Notes under the pieces: generated by a model | Told to the model about the DNA's origin: nothing | Database searches by the model: none | The model's input: only the letters and a program-made list of their open reading frames with translations | Program-made: the position numbers and the translations under genes | Source of the DNA: Serinus canaria | Lineage: Eukaryota > Chordata > Aves > Passeriformes > Fringillidae | DNA length: 64,000 bases | NCBI RefSeq assembly: GCF_022539315.1 | Contig: NC_066315.1 | Location: forward strand, 16,343,649-16,407,648 | Direction of reading: 5' to 3' | In this document: positions 51,306-63,790 of the stretch, piece after piece | Layout of the letters: each line of letters opens with the position of its first letter | How positions within the stretch are numbered: position 1 is the stretch's first letter

Positions 51306-54300
51306 CACAAATCCCAAGGCAAATGTGCAAATTAGGATTTCTGTCCCATGCCAGTATGGGCACATTATTTGTTTACATGCTCGTTTAAAAATGCAAGTCT
51401 TGTCATTTCAATCTGCTACAGTAATTTAGCTCTAATGTGGAACTGGTGCCAGGAGTTTGAAGGGTTATTTTCCCCTCTGTGGACAAACTGCTGTATTGTG
51501 GTTACATTCTTACTTAGTAGCACAAAGCCACTTAAAAGAACTAACCTGCTCTATGCAAATGTTAACAATAACAATTTTCTGGTAATACCATTCTATTTAA
51601 AATAGAAAATCAACTGCTGCTCTTACAGAAATATACAGGTACTCTGGCATAATGGCAGAGAGTACTTCTTTGCTTGCATCTCTGTCACAGAAAAAAGCTT
51701 GACATGAACTCTGAAATGACTAGTTTGCTCTGGATATGTTTGCAAATAAAATGAGTGTACTGTTAGCTCAATCTAATTGTCTCTCACAGCATATCCCATT
51801 CTTTTCCATGGTGTGACAGAGAGCAACACAAGAATCCAGGGCTGTGCACCATGGTTCAAAGAGCATCAGCAGCAGACTTGGAGACAGGTAGACAGATCTG
51901 AGGCCAAAGCAGGGGCCCAAAGCAAACCAAAGGGTAAGAAAAGTGCTGGCAACTGGATGCCCTGTCTGGAAGATGTATAACTTCATCTTGCAGATGCTGA
52001 GCTGAGTGGCCAGAGCAGTTGTCTTCAATTATGGTGAAAGCCAAAGGGCGGAGAGAAACAAAGAGGGTAATGAGAACTACTGGCTGCTCTGCCAGTTCCT
52101 GAAAGACTATATGTTTGTTCATTTAGTTAGTTACCAAAACACCAAGTGTTTTCAAGAGAAATCTAAACTTTGTATATGTCTGGGTGCAATACAAGTGCAG
52201 AAAGCAATCTGCGTGCAAGACGGTAGTTAGCTACAGTGGATGGCAATGTTACTGATGTTTATTATTTGTAACATCCTCTTGGTCAAAATCCAGGATTCTG
52301 GCATATGTACTGGCATTATGAAATCCCCCAAAATTATCATCACAAGTAACTCAGAGATTATTATCTGCAGAACACCAAGAATGTGCTTTGTAGGACATGC
52401 TGTCCTTGTCTTAAATGCTTATATTCCTGTTTGAACTGTCACTTGTCAGGAGGGAGGACATTTGTCCAGGGAAAGTTTAAGGTCAGTAATGGCATGATTT
52501 ATTGCAGAAACATCACTACTTTGCTCAGGAGACATTGGCAACTCTTCAGGAAATGTTGATTAAATAGTGAAAAGCTTAGCTTTCATCTTCATGGAACACT
52601 ACTGTCTAACTGGGTTTTTGTACTGAAACATATTGTATGTGAAGCAAATGACAGGCAGAGAACATTGACTCAAAGAAGAGACTTAACTCATGTCCTCAGC
52701 ACCTCCTGCTTTCAGCATTGCCTTAAGCCATGCAAAACATCTCTCTGAGGCACAGGCAGTACAGCCACAAATAAAAAATCAAGCCATTTTTAGCTCTGGG
52801 CCTGCCAGTCTCCACAGCTGATGTCATTCACAGCTCCCCTTTCTGCACTGCCTCGGGTTTAAGTGTAACTTACTCCCAAGGCTGTTCCTGTTCCCAGTGT
52901 TAGACCTGCTGTCCCAGGGCATCATCCCTCCCTTCCTGCTGTCCATCACTGGTTTGGGTCTGGGCACCACTGTCCACCCCCTTTCCCAGTGCAGCAGGTC
53001 CAGAAGGCTGATTGCTGCTCAAGGCACCCCGAGGAGTCTGACCAAAACCAAGCCCTACCAGCCTGCAGGATCCATCTTACCATGCAAGGGCAAGTTTCAC
53101 TGCTGGCACACTGGCATCTTGTGATTAATGTTTTTCCCTTTACTGCATCAGGTCCTGTTTAAGTTGTAGATGTTAATAGTTAACACTCCCCTTTTACTTA
53201 ATCTAAGCCACCTTGAAAACTCTGGGTGGCATTAAATAACAAAGTATGTGCAATAAAATAAATGGATTGTATATACTAGTAGGATAACATTCTTTAAATG
53301 GTTGGAATCTCAAATGAAGCATGAATAAGAAGCAGTCTAACACCTTTGCAGTTAGACAAATCTGAACCAGCCAGACTATGGGTACTTGGCTTTTCAGATG
53401 TAAGAAATCGGTAATTTTATTTGTCAGAACTTACAGTAGGCTTTGAGTGTTTTTCTTATTCCTTGACTAAAATAATAAATCAAAGAAATACATGGTGTCA
53501 TATGCAAATGGAGACACTACCAGTTCAAAACAGAAGGAATAAAGCTTAAAGCCTGGCCCTCTGAAATCTTAACCTTTTAAATGTAAAAAAAAAAGAAAAA
53601 AGGAAGAAAAAGGACTGATATGATTAATTTTGCTACGAGTTCCAACAAAATGTGGACATTATAAATTACAGCAAAGACTGAACTATGATTCTTGTATCTG
53701 GATATCCACCCAATGCTTCAGGCAGCAGCACTACAAACTGTGCCTGTAAGACTCATTCTTCTGGTGGATTGAGTGTCTTTTGTTAAGCCTTCAAGGTTTC
53801 AAAACATGCTGTTCTGAAGTCCACAGCCTTTTGAGTCAGTGGTTTGTGAAAATAACACAACACACAATGGTTTGAGTGCCATGGTATATAACACAGTGTA
53901 CTGCTGTGTCAGTCTAGCCTTAGTGTTGAGGACACTGTGAGTTCAATACAAATTGTTTGCCAAAGGAGAACATCACCTGGAAAGAAGAGAGGTTACTCAA
54001 AGTTTTTCTTCCAGATCAATGAATGCCTTACTTTTGAAGATTACTTTTACCACCAAGTTGTTCACATGTGCAGGGCTATAAAAAATTCCACCATTGGAGT
54101 TCAAGAGATATTTAAAAAATAAGAAGCAGAATCCTAGCCAAGGAAGTATTTTATCTTTGTAGACAGAACTTGTTAAACTAAGTTTCATATTTTTCAAAAT
54201 CAATTTCTGCTCCTGATGGAATATGTAGATGATAAACACATCATGCTGTTCAAAAGATGGCTGTCAAAGATTCTTACTTCAAATCCAAATATATCCCCTG

Positions 54301-57300
54301 ATTTAGCAAATAAACACATCATCTTATGTTTTTGTGGTTAATTTTTTTAACTCAAACCACAATGAAAACCTTGAACAACCAATTCATAATTTATACCTGT
54401 GCCAATGACCAATTTGATAAAACTAGAATGTTAACTAGCAAAAATATTTCTCTCTCTAGCTCCATCTTATCCTATTTACAATCTGATAATCTGGTTTAAA
54501 ATAGTTTATAGATTCATAGGAGTCATATGTGGTCAAACAAAGAACACGCCCTTCAAAATATACATTTGAAGTATTGTCTCAAAATAATAAATATTGTTTA
54601 TTTACCTAGAATCTGTCTACACATGCCAAGTATCAAGAGTCATTTCAAACTTAAAGATCCATAATAAAATTCTGAACAAGAAAAATAACTGCTATGAACA
54701 TATGCTTACAACCACTCTATAATTATAAACAAGGCTTTCTTTATGAGCCCCTGTTTCTCTTAGTTGCTGCTTTATTTAAAACCACACAGGACCACAGAAA
54801 GGGAAACATTTCAGTTCCTGTGTAAAGTACAATCTTTTCCCTCGATGGTAAGAGGAAAATCATGCTGCATAAGAATTCTTTAATATATTTGCCTTTAGAG
54901 TTTATTGACTTTACTTTTACTGGTATTCTACCATATAGGAATAACATTTCATTACCAAAACTGAATCCTAGTGGATTTAAAAGCCCATCCATTCAACAAC
55001 AGTTTTGAATGAGTTGTATTAATTTAAGCAGTATGAAGCTAGCTGGACAGAGAGCACTAGGTCAACTAACTATATTTTAAATGTTCCTTTCTTAAAAAGT
55101 GGGGGGAAATCAAGCCTAAAAACATGGACCATAAATCAGGATTCAGTGACTGAAAGGCGGAGCAAACATCCTTCTGGGAAAATAAATCAAGTTAGTACTT
55201 GAATTTGTATCATCTTAGAACATCTTTCAACTTTATTTATTAGGTAGCTGAATGATTTTATCTTATCCATGTGTAGTCATGTAGTTCTGCCTGTATCAAG
55301 CTGTTCCAGACAGCATCTCTCAGAGCAGTAGCCTATACTCTTTTGGAAAGAGGCTACCATTGATGAATATGGTTTTGATTTTGGAAAAGTGAGCTGTCTG
55401 TCTTTATCATGGATTAAGGTATCATTCGAAGGCACACAGTACACTTGGCTCAGAGTGGGGCAAGGTAGTCTCCATCCCCAGCAGCCCTCCAGCCAGGCTT
55501 CCCATCTGGTTCTCATAAGGCTCCCCAGCTACATTTCATCCTCTGAGCTGAAGAGACGATGCTAGATTAAAAGCAGGCCCAGCAGCGATAGGTTTCAGCA
55601 GTTGGGGCAGGTATTCTAATTATGTAACACATGTAGTCATTTCTGGTACATAAATTGGCTTCTCACTGGTACATATTTTATTGGTACCAGTTTCTCCAAC
55701 AACAGGCACACTAAGGTAAATGGTATCAACCTGCACCAACCCATCAAGGTAAGGAAAAATCTCTGTTTGCTTTGCCTCTTTAGTCCTCTTCTATCTTTTA
55801 ATTAAATACTAGAAGACTAGGAAATACAACCTGCTTAAACCCTTGCAGCCCCAAAGATGTCATTTCCCTGGGCAGGAGATGCTACAAGAGGACTCCTATT
55901 TTCTCAACCCCATGTCATCACTCCATTTTCAACACTGCAGCCTCCACTTTGCAGCAAAGTTCACCCTGGCACAGATCCTCAAGCACACACAAAGCCCCCC
56001 AGAGCTCAGTGGGATTCAAGGGCTACAGGCTTCCTAACAGGCAGATCCTATTGCAGCACTGGGGACAATTGTACCAGAGAAATGTGATTTAGAGTTGCCA
56101 TAGGTACTATTTCAAGAGCAGCATACAAAGCCATGTAGCAAGCATTTACACTTGCTCAGCAATATCCTTCTGTGTATTGAGTGAAGTTACTTCCATTGTT
56201 TTTGAAATATAAATGATTTATTTAGGCCCATCTTCAGGAATGCATTCAAGTGTAATTTTAAGTATAATAACCTAGAAATAGAATAAAATAAATCATCTAA
56301 AGTACATTGAAATATCTGGCATGGAATTTTTCTGAAACCTTTTTAGTAGGTTTCTGACATAGTAAAAACAGAGCAGAATTAATGAACGTCCTAATGCAAG
56401 GAATCACATGGTTTGTCTGGCAAATAAAAGGTAAATAGCCCCTCTCAGTTGAATAGTGACACTTTAAAGCACAACCTCTCCAAAAATCAAAACAAAGTCA
56501 GTTTGCTGGAAATGGTGCAAGCCAGAGGTAATTGTGTATGCTATATCTTTGCTTTAATGGAACAAGCATCAACTCCTTATGTGTTTCCCAGATAATTGGG
56601 CTTATCAAGCAAAACACTGAATTGCAATCAGTTTTTCTGTAACAGAAACCAACACCTAGTGCTAGTGTCACGTCAGGATCTGCTCAGAGGAACAGGTATA
56701 TTTGCAACAATTGTCAGCTCTGCTGTATAGCACTGCAGGCCAAGGTTTTAAACCTATTGAGCAGCTCCATGACTCTTTTGGCCACCCAGCCCATGAGCAG
56801 ACAGTGAACTAGCAAACTGCTTTGATTTACAGCAGACTTGAAAACTCCCCAAAAGCTTCCTCTATCTAGTAGAGACATTTGAACAGATTTATTGGATTTC
56901 TCACTCTTACTTAAACTCTTGTGCCAATAAACAGAATACCTTCATGCTTGGTATGAACTGCACTGGAATCTTGAACATCCACCTGTCTGACATGAGAGAA
57001 CCATTTCACAGAATTTACTGTTTACAGGCATTGGCATTTACTCTACTGGGTTCCCTTTTTTTCTCTTATTCCATAGGAGGTTAAGGCTTTAAGACAGTTG
57101 AAAAAGTTCAGCAGTATACACACTCTGCGTGCATTGCAGGCCTATATTTAAGAACACATTTAGTTACAATTTATCTCCATGGCCTGCTTTCTTTTTCAGC
57201 AGCCTGTGTGAATTCTTTTAGGATGACATTAAATCAATCAGCTGCACCCATTGTGTTGGATTCAATATAGAGTGGACCAAAGAACACATAAGCCCAACGC

Positions 57301-57937
57301 TAACCTGTCTCTTAGGAATTACATGCTTGCTTAAGGTAAATTATGGTGTATTATAATGCAAAAACTGTCATGAGTTATTTGTGGCTGAACACCAAAACCA
57401 AGTAATATGTGACAACATCTGATACTCAATTGACTTCAAGATATTTGTTCCAAGGAATTAGTTACTAACCAAAATTATTGCCATTAACTTGTTCTGTAAA
57501 AAGACTTTGCAGGAAAGAAAAGCAAAGGCACTGTACATGGCCACAAAAGCCCCATCCTTAAGCTAACACTGAACTACGTGCTGGGCCAGCCCACTGAGCC
57601 TCATTCACTCCACCTAAACTGAAGAAACCAGGCATTTTACTTTGAACTTGGTCTTCCCCATCCAGGTTCCAGCTCTGTGCTGATCTGTTCCTGTGCTCAG
57701 TGCCACAAGCCAACTCCAGACTGCTCTCATTACTTTTCATTTCACCCATTTTGTTTCCCCAAGCCCTCTGGAGTCATCCTGACCAGAGTCTCTGGATGTT
57801 ATCACAAGGCAAATAATCTGAGGTGTAAAAGACCCCATTCCAAAAGTGGAAGAAAGTGGACTCTTGAAAAGAATGTGAACTTGTCTAGAATAAATACATA
57901 TCAAATATTACTCAAATACTTGCTTTCATCTCTCCTT

Positions 57938-58162
57938 TTATTTCTTTAAAGTTAATTGGAAAGAAAGAAGTAAAGAAGTCACCAGAACACACATTCCAGG
58001 AGTCTCCTTGGTATAAATCAGGCAGCACACGTACTGTACACCAGTAACAATGAAATGACCCCTAAAAATACTGCCTTTCTTGCCAAGCATAACTTCTTTG
58101 AAGACTTTAAACTTCACTGGCCAAAATTTTTGAGTTCGAAGTCCTTCTTTTCCTAGTTCAAC
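57938..58162 (-). CDS. Candidate terminal exon, unidentified (low confidence)
   Basis: On the minus strand, a pyrimidine-rich run (CCTTTCTTCCTTTCTCTG) leads to an acceptor CCCCAG just above 58162. It is followed in phase 0 by 74 codons beginning VELGKEGLRTQKFWPVKFKV and then TAA at 57938-57940. The stop overlaps an AATAAA (TTTATT at 57937-57942 on the plus strand), leaving almost no 3' UTR before the signal. The first half looks protein-like (basic and aromatic residues), while the last third is hydrophobic (VTSLLLSFQLTLKK). I recognise no family. It could also be a chance frame or an alternative last exon of the minus-strand gene that ends at 43.6 kb. Confidence 0.22.
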   Translation of the reverse strand, partial: VELGKEGLRTQKFWPVKFKVFKEVMLGKKGSIFRGHFIVTGVQYVCCLIYTKETPGMCVLVTSLLLSFQLTLKK

Positions 58163-59709
58163 CTGGGGCACAGTTCAGAGAAAGGAAGAAAGGACTAAAG
58201 CAATTCATCTCAGCTGAGATTTCCAGTAGAAAAGCAGGTCCAACAGTTAGGAGAGGGATGCTCTTGGCCTCTAAACACCCAAATTCTCCTGGGACTAAAA
58301 CTATCAGACTCCTGTCATTAGTACTTTGGGCACAACCCTTTCCCAGCACCTCTTTGGAAACCTCTCACACTTGCTGTGCTTGGCCCACTCAGTTCCAGAC
58401 AAGATCCAGCCCTGGGGCCCTCACCAAGCCAAAGCACAAACTTGAGGACAGGGAGCATTGTTAGAACTGACTCAGCGTGGATCCCATTTGGGCTCTACTG
58501 CAACAGTACATCCACACCAGAAATCAGAATCACAGATTCTTAAATTAAAATTAATCCATTTAATTTAATATTTAACAGAAGGCAAATACCACAGTCTTGT
58601 TCCTTGAGTCTTCAAGTTTACCACTTTGCTACTGTGGCTCCTGCGCACTTGATGGATTGGATACTAATGGGCCAGAGGAAACCAAAACAGATGACTAACA
58701 TTAGCCAGTAAGTGTAAGCACCAGGGAAGCAAAAACAGGCTGCTTTTCACTCCTCCCATGTTATCCAGCTACTCAGAATAAATACAAACACTGAGAAGAT
58801 TATTCATAAATTGTACTTAAATAAAATCTTTTAGTGAGAAGATCACAGCAGTTTATGACTGTTAAGTACTTGGTACTAACAGGATAAGTGTCTGACGCTC
58901 CTCTGTAGAGAAAAAGTGAATGAAAGAATGGGAGACAGTCAAACTGCACAAATGTATTGCACACACCACTGTAGGTGTCACTGAAAATGTGGAAAACCTC
59001 TAGAAGGGAAAGTGAAATAGCTGAGATAGAAAATCCTTTATGTCATAAGACTTTAGAAAATAGTTCTTCCCATATGTTTTTCCTTCCACTATTTTCTGTT
59101 GGGGGGGAGGGGAAATCCCCTCTTTCCACAGTCTCCCTCTTTGAAAGAAAACGAGTGTCTTGATTCCACTGAAAACAGTTGTGTCATGAAACTGAACTCC
59201 AATTATTTGAGGAGAGAAAAATCCTGACAGTTTTTCTACCTCTTCTGTTCACAGAATTCAAGTTGTTTTGGGCAATTATTAACAAAATACTCACACAAAG
59301 AGAAACACTTATAAAATATCAATGTAGGCCAAACAACCCTGTCAATATCCCCACATCTCGCACACTGAACTCTTACAAATGCAAAAGCATCTGTGCTTGA
59401 ATTCAGAAAAAAATAAAATAAAATTACCTTTGTACCAAACAACAGAAAACAGTTTTGCACATAAAATAAGGTTCACAACTGATCTATACTGGGACAATTA
59501 TAAGAGATGTGTACCAAGAAAACAGAATTAAAGCCTGACTGAAAGCCTATTCTGTAGAGCTTCCAGCAGATCAGTCTCCCAGTCCAGTTGACAAAATAAA
59601 CTGCTGCCATCTTATGGAAGAGAACTTGAAAAGCACTTGATGCAAAACCCATTCTGCTCTTCCTTCTTCCCTGTGCTTCTCCACCTTCCTTGGTCTACTC
59701 TGTAATAGC

Positions 59710-59723
59710 TTTTTTTTTTTTTT
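59710..59723. repeat. Poly-T tract, 14 nt
   Basis: An uninterrupted run of 14 T in AT-rich DNA. It is a mononucleotide repeat with no associated retrocopy seen. Confidence 0.85.
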
Positions 59724-62700
59724 AAAGAATTTCCTTGCCTTGCAAAAATATGCTTATTGTGATGAGGTATTCTTTGGGGAAGTAACTTTTTCACCTCTGA
59801 TTTTACAGTGACTTTCACAGCATCTAGGAAGTCAAACGGAGTAGTTTTCCAAGGAAGGGAACAAACCAGCCAGGCTGTTAATCCTGACACTGCCTCAGAC
59901 AGAGGTTTCTTGTAAGATAAAACAAAAGCCAGCTGGAGCCATTCAGCCACTACAGGATAGAGTCATCAATTTTGCCCAGTTTTCAGGCAGTCATTTAGTA
60001 TGTTCCATCTGTGGACTTCTCTACACAGCCAGCTTGAACCAGTTTAACTAAAGGTGTGACTTATAAAATGCTACAATAAATAAAAATAAGCCAGTTTAAA
60101 CCTGAAGCCAGCACAAAGGTTCAATTTCTCCATCTGTAAGTCACAAAGAGATGCATTTGTTGAACACCAGAGAGATTGTTGAGAGATTTTGCTTTTGTTC
60201 TAAAAGGAAATTCTTTCCACAAGTTTCCATATTATCCTTTATAGGAAACCAAGTTTTCAGATGAAGACTTTTTGTGAGAGTGTTCAGCAAGGCCAAAATA
60301 CTGCATTTGTATGAACATGGCTCATGCAAGTTCAGCTCTCATCATGACCTAGGACACAATATTCAGCTTGAACATCTAAATCATTAGATTCCAAAAATCA
60401 TAAATATTTTTGGAAGGAGTATGGCCAGTATGAGAGGAGCCAAGCGTCCTCCTTGCCCCACCCCCAACCAGCTAACACTGACACTCTACCAGCAAACCTG
60501 AGCTTCCCCAGCTCTTCTGGATCTTGCACCAAGCTGTAAAATTACAGTCACTGGTCAAACACTTTATTCATTTTATCTGACCTGAGCTCTTCTTTTTCCT
60601 CTTCCTCCTCATGAAAGAGTTTTTAACCTACTAGTAACCACAAAAGATGTTAAAAAAATCTTACTGAGAATTAACAGCTACAATGCAACAATCCTACATT
60701 ATTAAGCTGTACTAGTGAAATTTGGGTAGCATGCAGCCAGGGCTCCTACAACATAATAGCCATAATCCTCATTTCTTCATATGCACCTAGATGAAGTTTA
60801 TATAGAGCACCTGTGAATTATTACAGGAAAGCTACAACTACTGAACTAGGGGTAGTAAGTGGTTGGCATTAAGTGGGAACCCAGGTGTGTTAGTTCAGGT
60901 TAGTGCAGGTTTCTGTGTCCGTGTAAGATTTTACACAAATAATTTGTGCCCAAATACTCAAAGGGAGTTTGCCACCTAAATGCTTCTACAGGAATCAAGA
61001 CCATCTTGCACTGCCTTTGCCAGCCCCTCTCTGTGCACTGCAGAGGACTAATGATTATGGAGAGCTCAGGCTTTGGAGAGGGCCAGCTGCAGGTGCCCAA
61101 GACAAATATCTTCTCTCTCTTGTATCAGTTTGGCAAATCTCATTTAGCAGCATTTCAGTTATGTCTGAAAAGATCTTCTAATGTTCACATTGGCCTTTAA
61201 ATAAAAATTCCAGCACTTTCATGACCACTTATTAACTGAGAGACATAAAATTTCAATAAGGAAAGAGACTGTGGTTTCAAGGGTCCACTTACTCTCTAAT
61301 CAGAGCATAAAAGATTTTTTTAAACATATTCTATAAAAAACACACTGCCTTTTTTTCTTATACTTTTTTTACTTTTGTAACAGATTCCTCCAAACACCTT
61401 CATTTAAAACAGTCTTCCTATAGAGCCCAGTGTTTTCTTTGGCAAATTTGGAGAGCTGTGTTTTGGGATAAAAGTAAATTGCACCGTAAGACGAAAACAG
61501 ATTGGGAGATTTAACAGGACTTGATAGAAATCCGCTGTGCAAAGGCAAAGGGAGAGCTTTTCAGGAGGTCATTTAAAAGAGAAAAGCTCTGGCAAAAGAG
61601 TTCTGCTTGGTGGCAAACTCATCTAACCTTGCAAAGCCTACAGTAGAGGCTGCAAGGGAGGCAGAAGTTACAGAGCATGAGAACACACACAAACTCTCTC
61701 ACATCTGAAAGTTATTTTATACATGATTAGGTATCATTTTTCATACAATGCACACATGGACTTGAGTAATGGCATAGTCCAGAAAAGGGACATTTATGTA
61801 CATCTGACTTGCAAGCAGTTGTGGGGTGGGAAAGGCAAAAAGGAGCAGATTCACTCTTCAACATTTAACACAGGCCATCCCAGGACCATTCAGCCCAGCT
61901 TCCTTCCAAATCCAGCTCAGGATGAAACCTGGATTTTCAACCTTGCCTTATATAAGGGATCTTGGCAAGTAACCCAGTGTGCAGGGCAGGCAGGAGCCAA
62001 GTACCACCACTTTAGCTCCTGAGGGGAGCAGCTGGAGCAGCTGGAGCAGTAAGACCCCAGTGCACACTGTAGGGCAGACCTGCCCCACAGCTTCGAGGCA
62101 CATGGTGTAGACTGCCTTACAGTACAGCTTTAAACACCAGAAGGAGGGAAAAAGGAAAAAGAGCAGCTTGTTGTCATACTCCCTGCTAAGAAAGGCTATC
62201 TACTGCTGCTATTGAGTATGTTTTTCTCCTCCAAACAGCTCCTATCTCTCAGAGAGAAAGTTGCTCCAATCCCTTCTACAGTTTACACATCTTCCTATGC
62301 TTCTGCAGCTCAGTGACAGGAGAACTTCACCAGCAATGCTTTCAGCAGCACTCCAAAGCACAGCCCTGCAGAGATTAAATTTCCTAATTTTCAAAAGCAA
62401 TTCAACCATTTTCAAGACAACTTTTTGCTGTATTTCTTTCATGACATGGACAACAACAAAAGGCTGGGGTACTAAAATAGTTTTGTTCTGGCAGAAAACT
62501 AGACAAACCAGGTACAGATCCACTAGCTGAACAGACCTCAGCTCCTGTCATGTACCTCAATAGTTCATACCCTTTTTTTTCCAGCAATACACAAGGGCAC
62601 ACAGAGCAGGAGGCTCTACCTTTTATTAGCTGACAACTGACAGTAAAAAATACATATGCCCACTAGCATTGATAACATCTTATTTCTTTGAGGTATGAAG

Positions 62701-63232
62701 CTTAAAAATGCAGGTTTCATCATGAAGTCATCCCTGTTCATTAAGACCTGCCCAACAGCTCTCTCACCTCTAATCCCCAGCTGCCAGCTGCACTGAGATT
62801 TCTGCAGTGTTTGATGTCTCACAATCCATGTTGTGAAGCATACCCATGTTTTGCTAAAATTGCATTAACATACAATTAATGAGCCACATAGGTTTTCAGA
62901 CGTTAAAGCTAAATTTCCAGAAGCACGAAAAGCACAGTGCTGTTAACTTGGAACCACTAGCAAATTGCCTGGCATGACACAACCCCAAGACCTCCTCTCC
63001 TGAGAGGGGTAAGCAGTGAGGAACAGCTACTTCAAAAAAATCTCATCTTTGATTCCCCCCAGGGAGGTAACAGCATTTCTTGTCCCCATGTTCTGACACA
63101 GCAGCATGTCAGGTTTGCTGCAGCAGTGTGCCTGCAGTACTGCTCTACTGTTGCTCAGCTCACACAGGCACCACCAGCAGCACTCAGTGAACACAGTCAG
63201 GAATTCAGCTCCTCTGAAACTGCAGCACATTG

Positions 63233-63306
63233 GTCTCTGTGGCGCAATTGGAGAGCGCGTTCGGCTGTTAACTGAAAGGTTGGTGGTTCAAGCCCACCCA
63301 GGGACG
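63233..63306 (+). tRNA. tRNA-Asn, anticodon GTT
   Basis: The 74-nt cloverleaf folds fully. The acceptor stem is GTCTCTG (63233-63239) with CAGGGAC (63299-63305), including one T-G wobble, and discriminator G at 63306. The D stem is GCGC/GCGC (63242-63245, 63255-63258). The anticodon stem is TTCGG/CTGAA with loop CTGTTAA, so GTT is at 63267-63269. The T stem is GGTGG/CCACC (63282-63286, 63294-63298) with loop TTCAAGC. Box A (TGGCGCAATTGG) and box B (GGTTCAAGCC) internal promoter blocks are present. Compared with the usual vertebrate tRNA-Asn(GTT) it differs in the D loop (AG in place of TT), has a G-T wobble at 30-40, and has A in place of G in the T loop. None of these destroys the fold, so the gene is probably functional, though it could be an early-decaying copy. 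It has no intron and no encoded CCA. Confidence 0.93.
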
Positions 63307-63317
63307 GGGGAGATCTC

Positions 63318-63321
63318 TTTT
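63318..63321 (+). terminator. RNA polymerase III terminator (TTTT)
   Basis: A run of four T, 12 nt past the 3' end of the tRNA-Asn, fits the usual Pol III stop for vertebrate tRNA genes. Its presence supports an active transcription unit rather than a bare tRNA-like fragment. Confidence 0.7.
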
Positions 63322-63535
63322 AAGGGCCAAAAAGAACCTCGTGAAGCCCAGTAAGGGGAGGTGCCAAGTCCTGCCCAGGGAAGAAATGACCACAAGCATC
63401 AGTATATGCTGTGGCCACCCCACTTGACAGCAGTTTCACACAACTGTACCTGTCACAATGGCACTTTGCTGGCTTGGGTTTACTCGTGTCTGCCAGAACC
63501 CCCAGGTCCCTTTCCAGGGAAAGCTCAACACCTCA

Positions 63536-63790
63536 AATATTCTGAGTTGGAAGGCACCCAAAATGTTAATCAAAGTCCAATTCCTGCCCTGTACAGGCCC
63601 AGCCCCAAGAGTCACACCATGTACCTGAGAGTATTGTCCAAACACTTTTTGAACACCGTCAGGATTGGTGCTGTGACCACTGCCCTGGGGGCCTGTTCCA
63701 GTGTCCAGCCACACTCTGGGTGAAGATTCTTTTTCTAATGTCCAACCTAAACCTCTCCAGACAACTTTATATCAGTCCCTCAGGTTCCAT
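63536..63790 (-). mobile_element. CR1 LINE 3' end, minus strand
   Basis: The plus strand shows the reverse complement of CR1 3' sequence: 'gttggaaggcaccc', 'aagagtcacaccatgtacct', 'gtccaaacactttttgaac', 'ggtgctgtgaccactgccct', 'gggtgaagattctttttcta' and 'atgtccaacctaaacctctc'. This order is characteristic of a common avian CR1 subfamily, the same type as the 3' piece at 11518-11665. The left end has lost the clean ATTCTATG tail. It starts about 230 nt after the tRNA gene. Confidence 0.88.

Larger units (their letters stand above)
46141..63232. other. Intron or intergenic DNA with weak exon candidates
   Basis: About 17 kb with no confident gene. Weak candidates are a minus-strand acceptor plus 74 codons at 57938-58162 ending in a stop that overlaps AATAAA, and a plus-strand acceptor plus 35 codons at 54015-54122. 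Other features are an 18-bp perfect palindrome (51042-51059), a short GT repeat (51290-51305), a T14 run (59710-59723), and a stretch with several CpGs and homeodomain-like motifs around 49240-49400. No further CR1 or other named repeat is recognised. Confidence 0.4.

Noticed and set aside
53412..53480. Minus-strand GTAAGT donor with an upstream TTATTTTAG acceptor
   Set aside because: The exon end does not match the AG/GT consensus, two frames are open, and nothing links it to other exons.
54285..54310. Minus-strand segment reading DIFGFE before a GTAAGA donor, like the myosin motor motif
   Set aside because: Only six residues match, and the expected following motor sequence (NSFEQLCIN type) is not found downstream on the minus strand.
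59612..59950. 112-codon minus-strand frame starting MAEWLQLAFVLSYKKPLS
   Set aside because: It includes a lysine run from the T14 tract, recognises no family, and has no promoter or splice support.
63106..63354. 82-codon plus-strand frame over the tRNA gene
   Set aside because: It is an accidental frame running through the tRNA-Asn gene.
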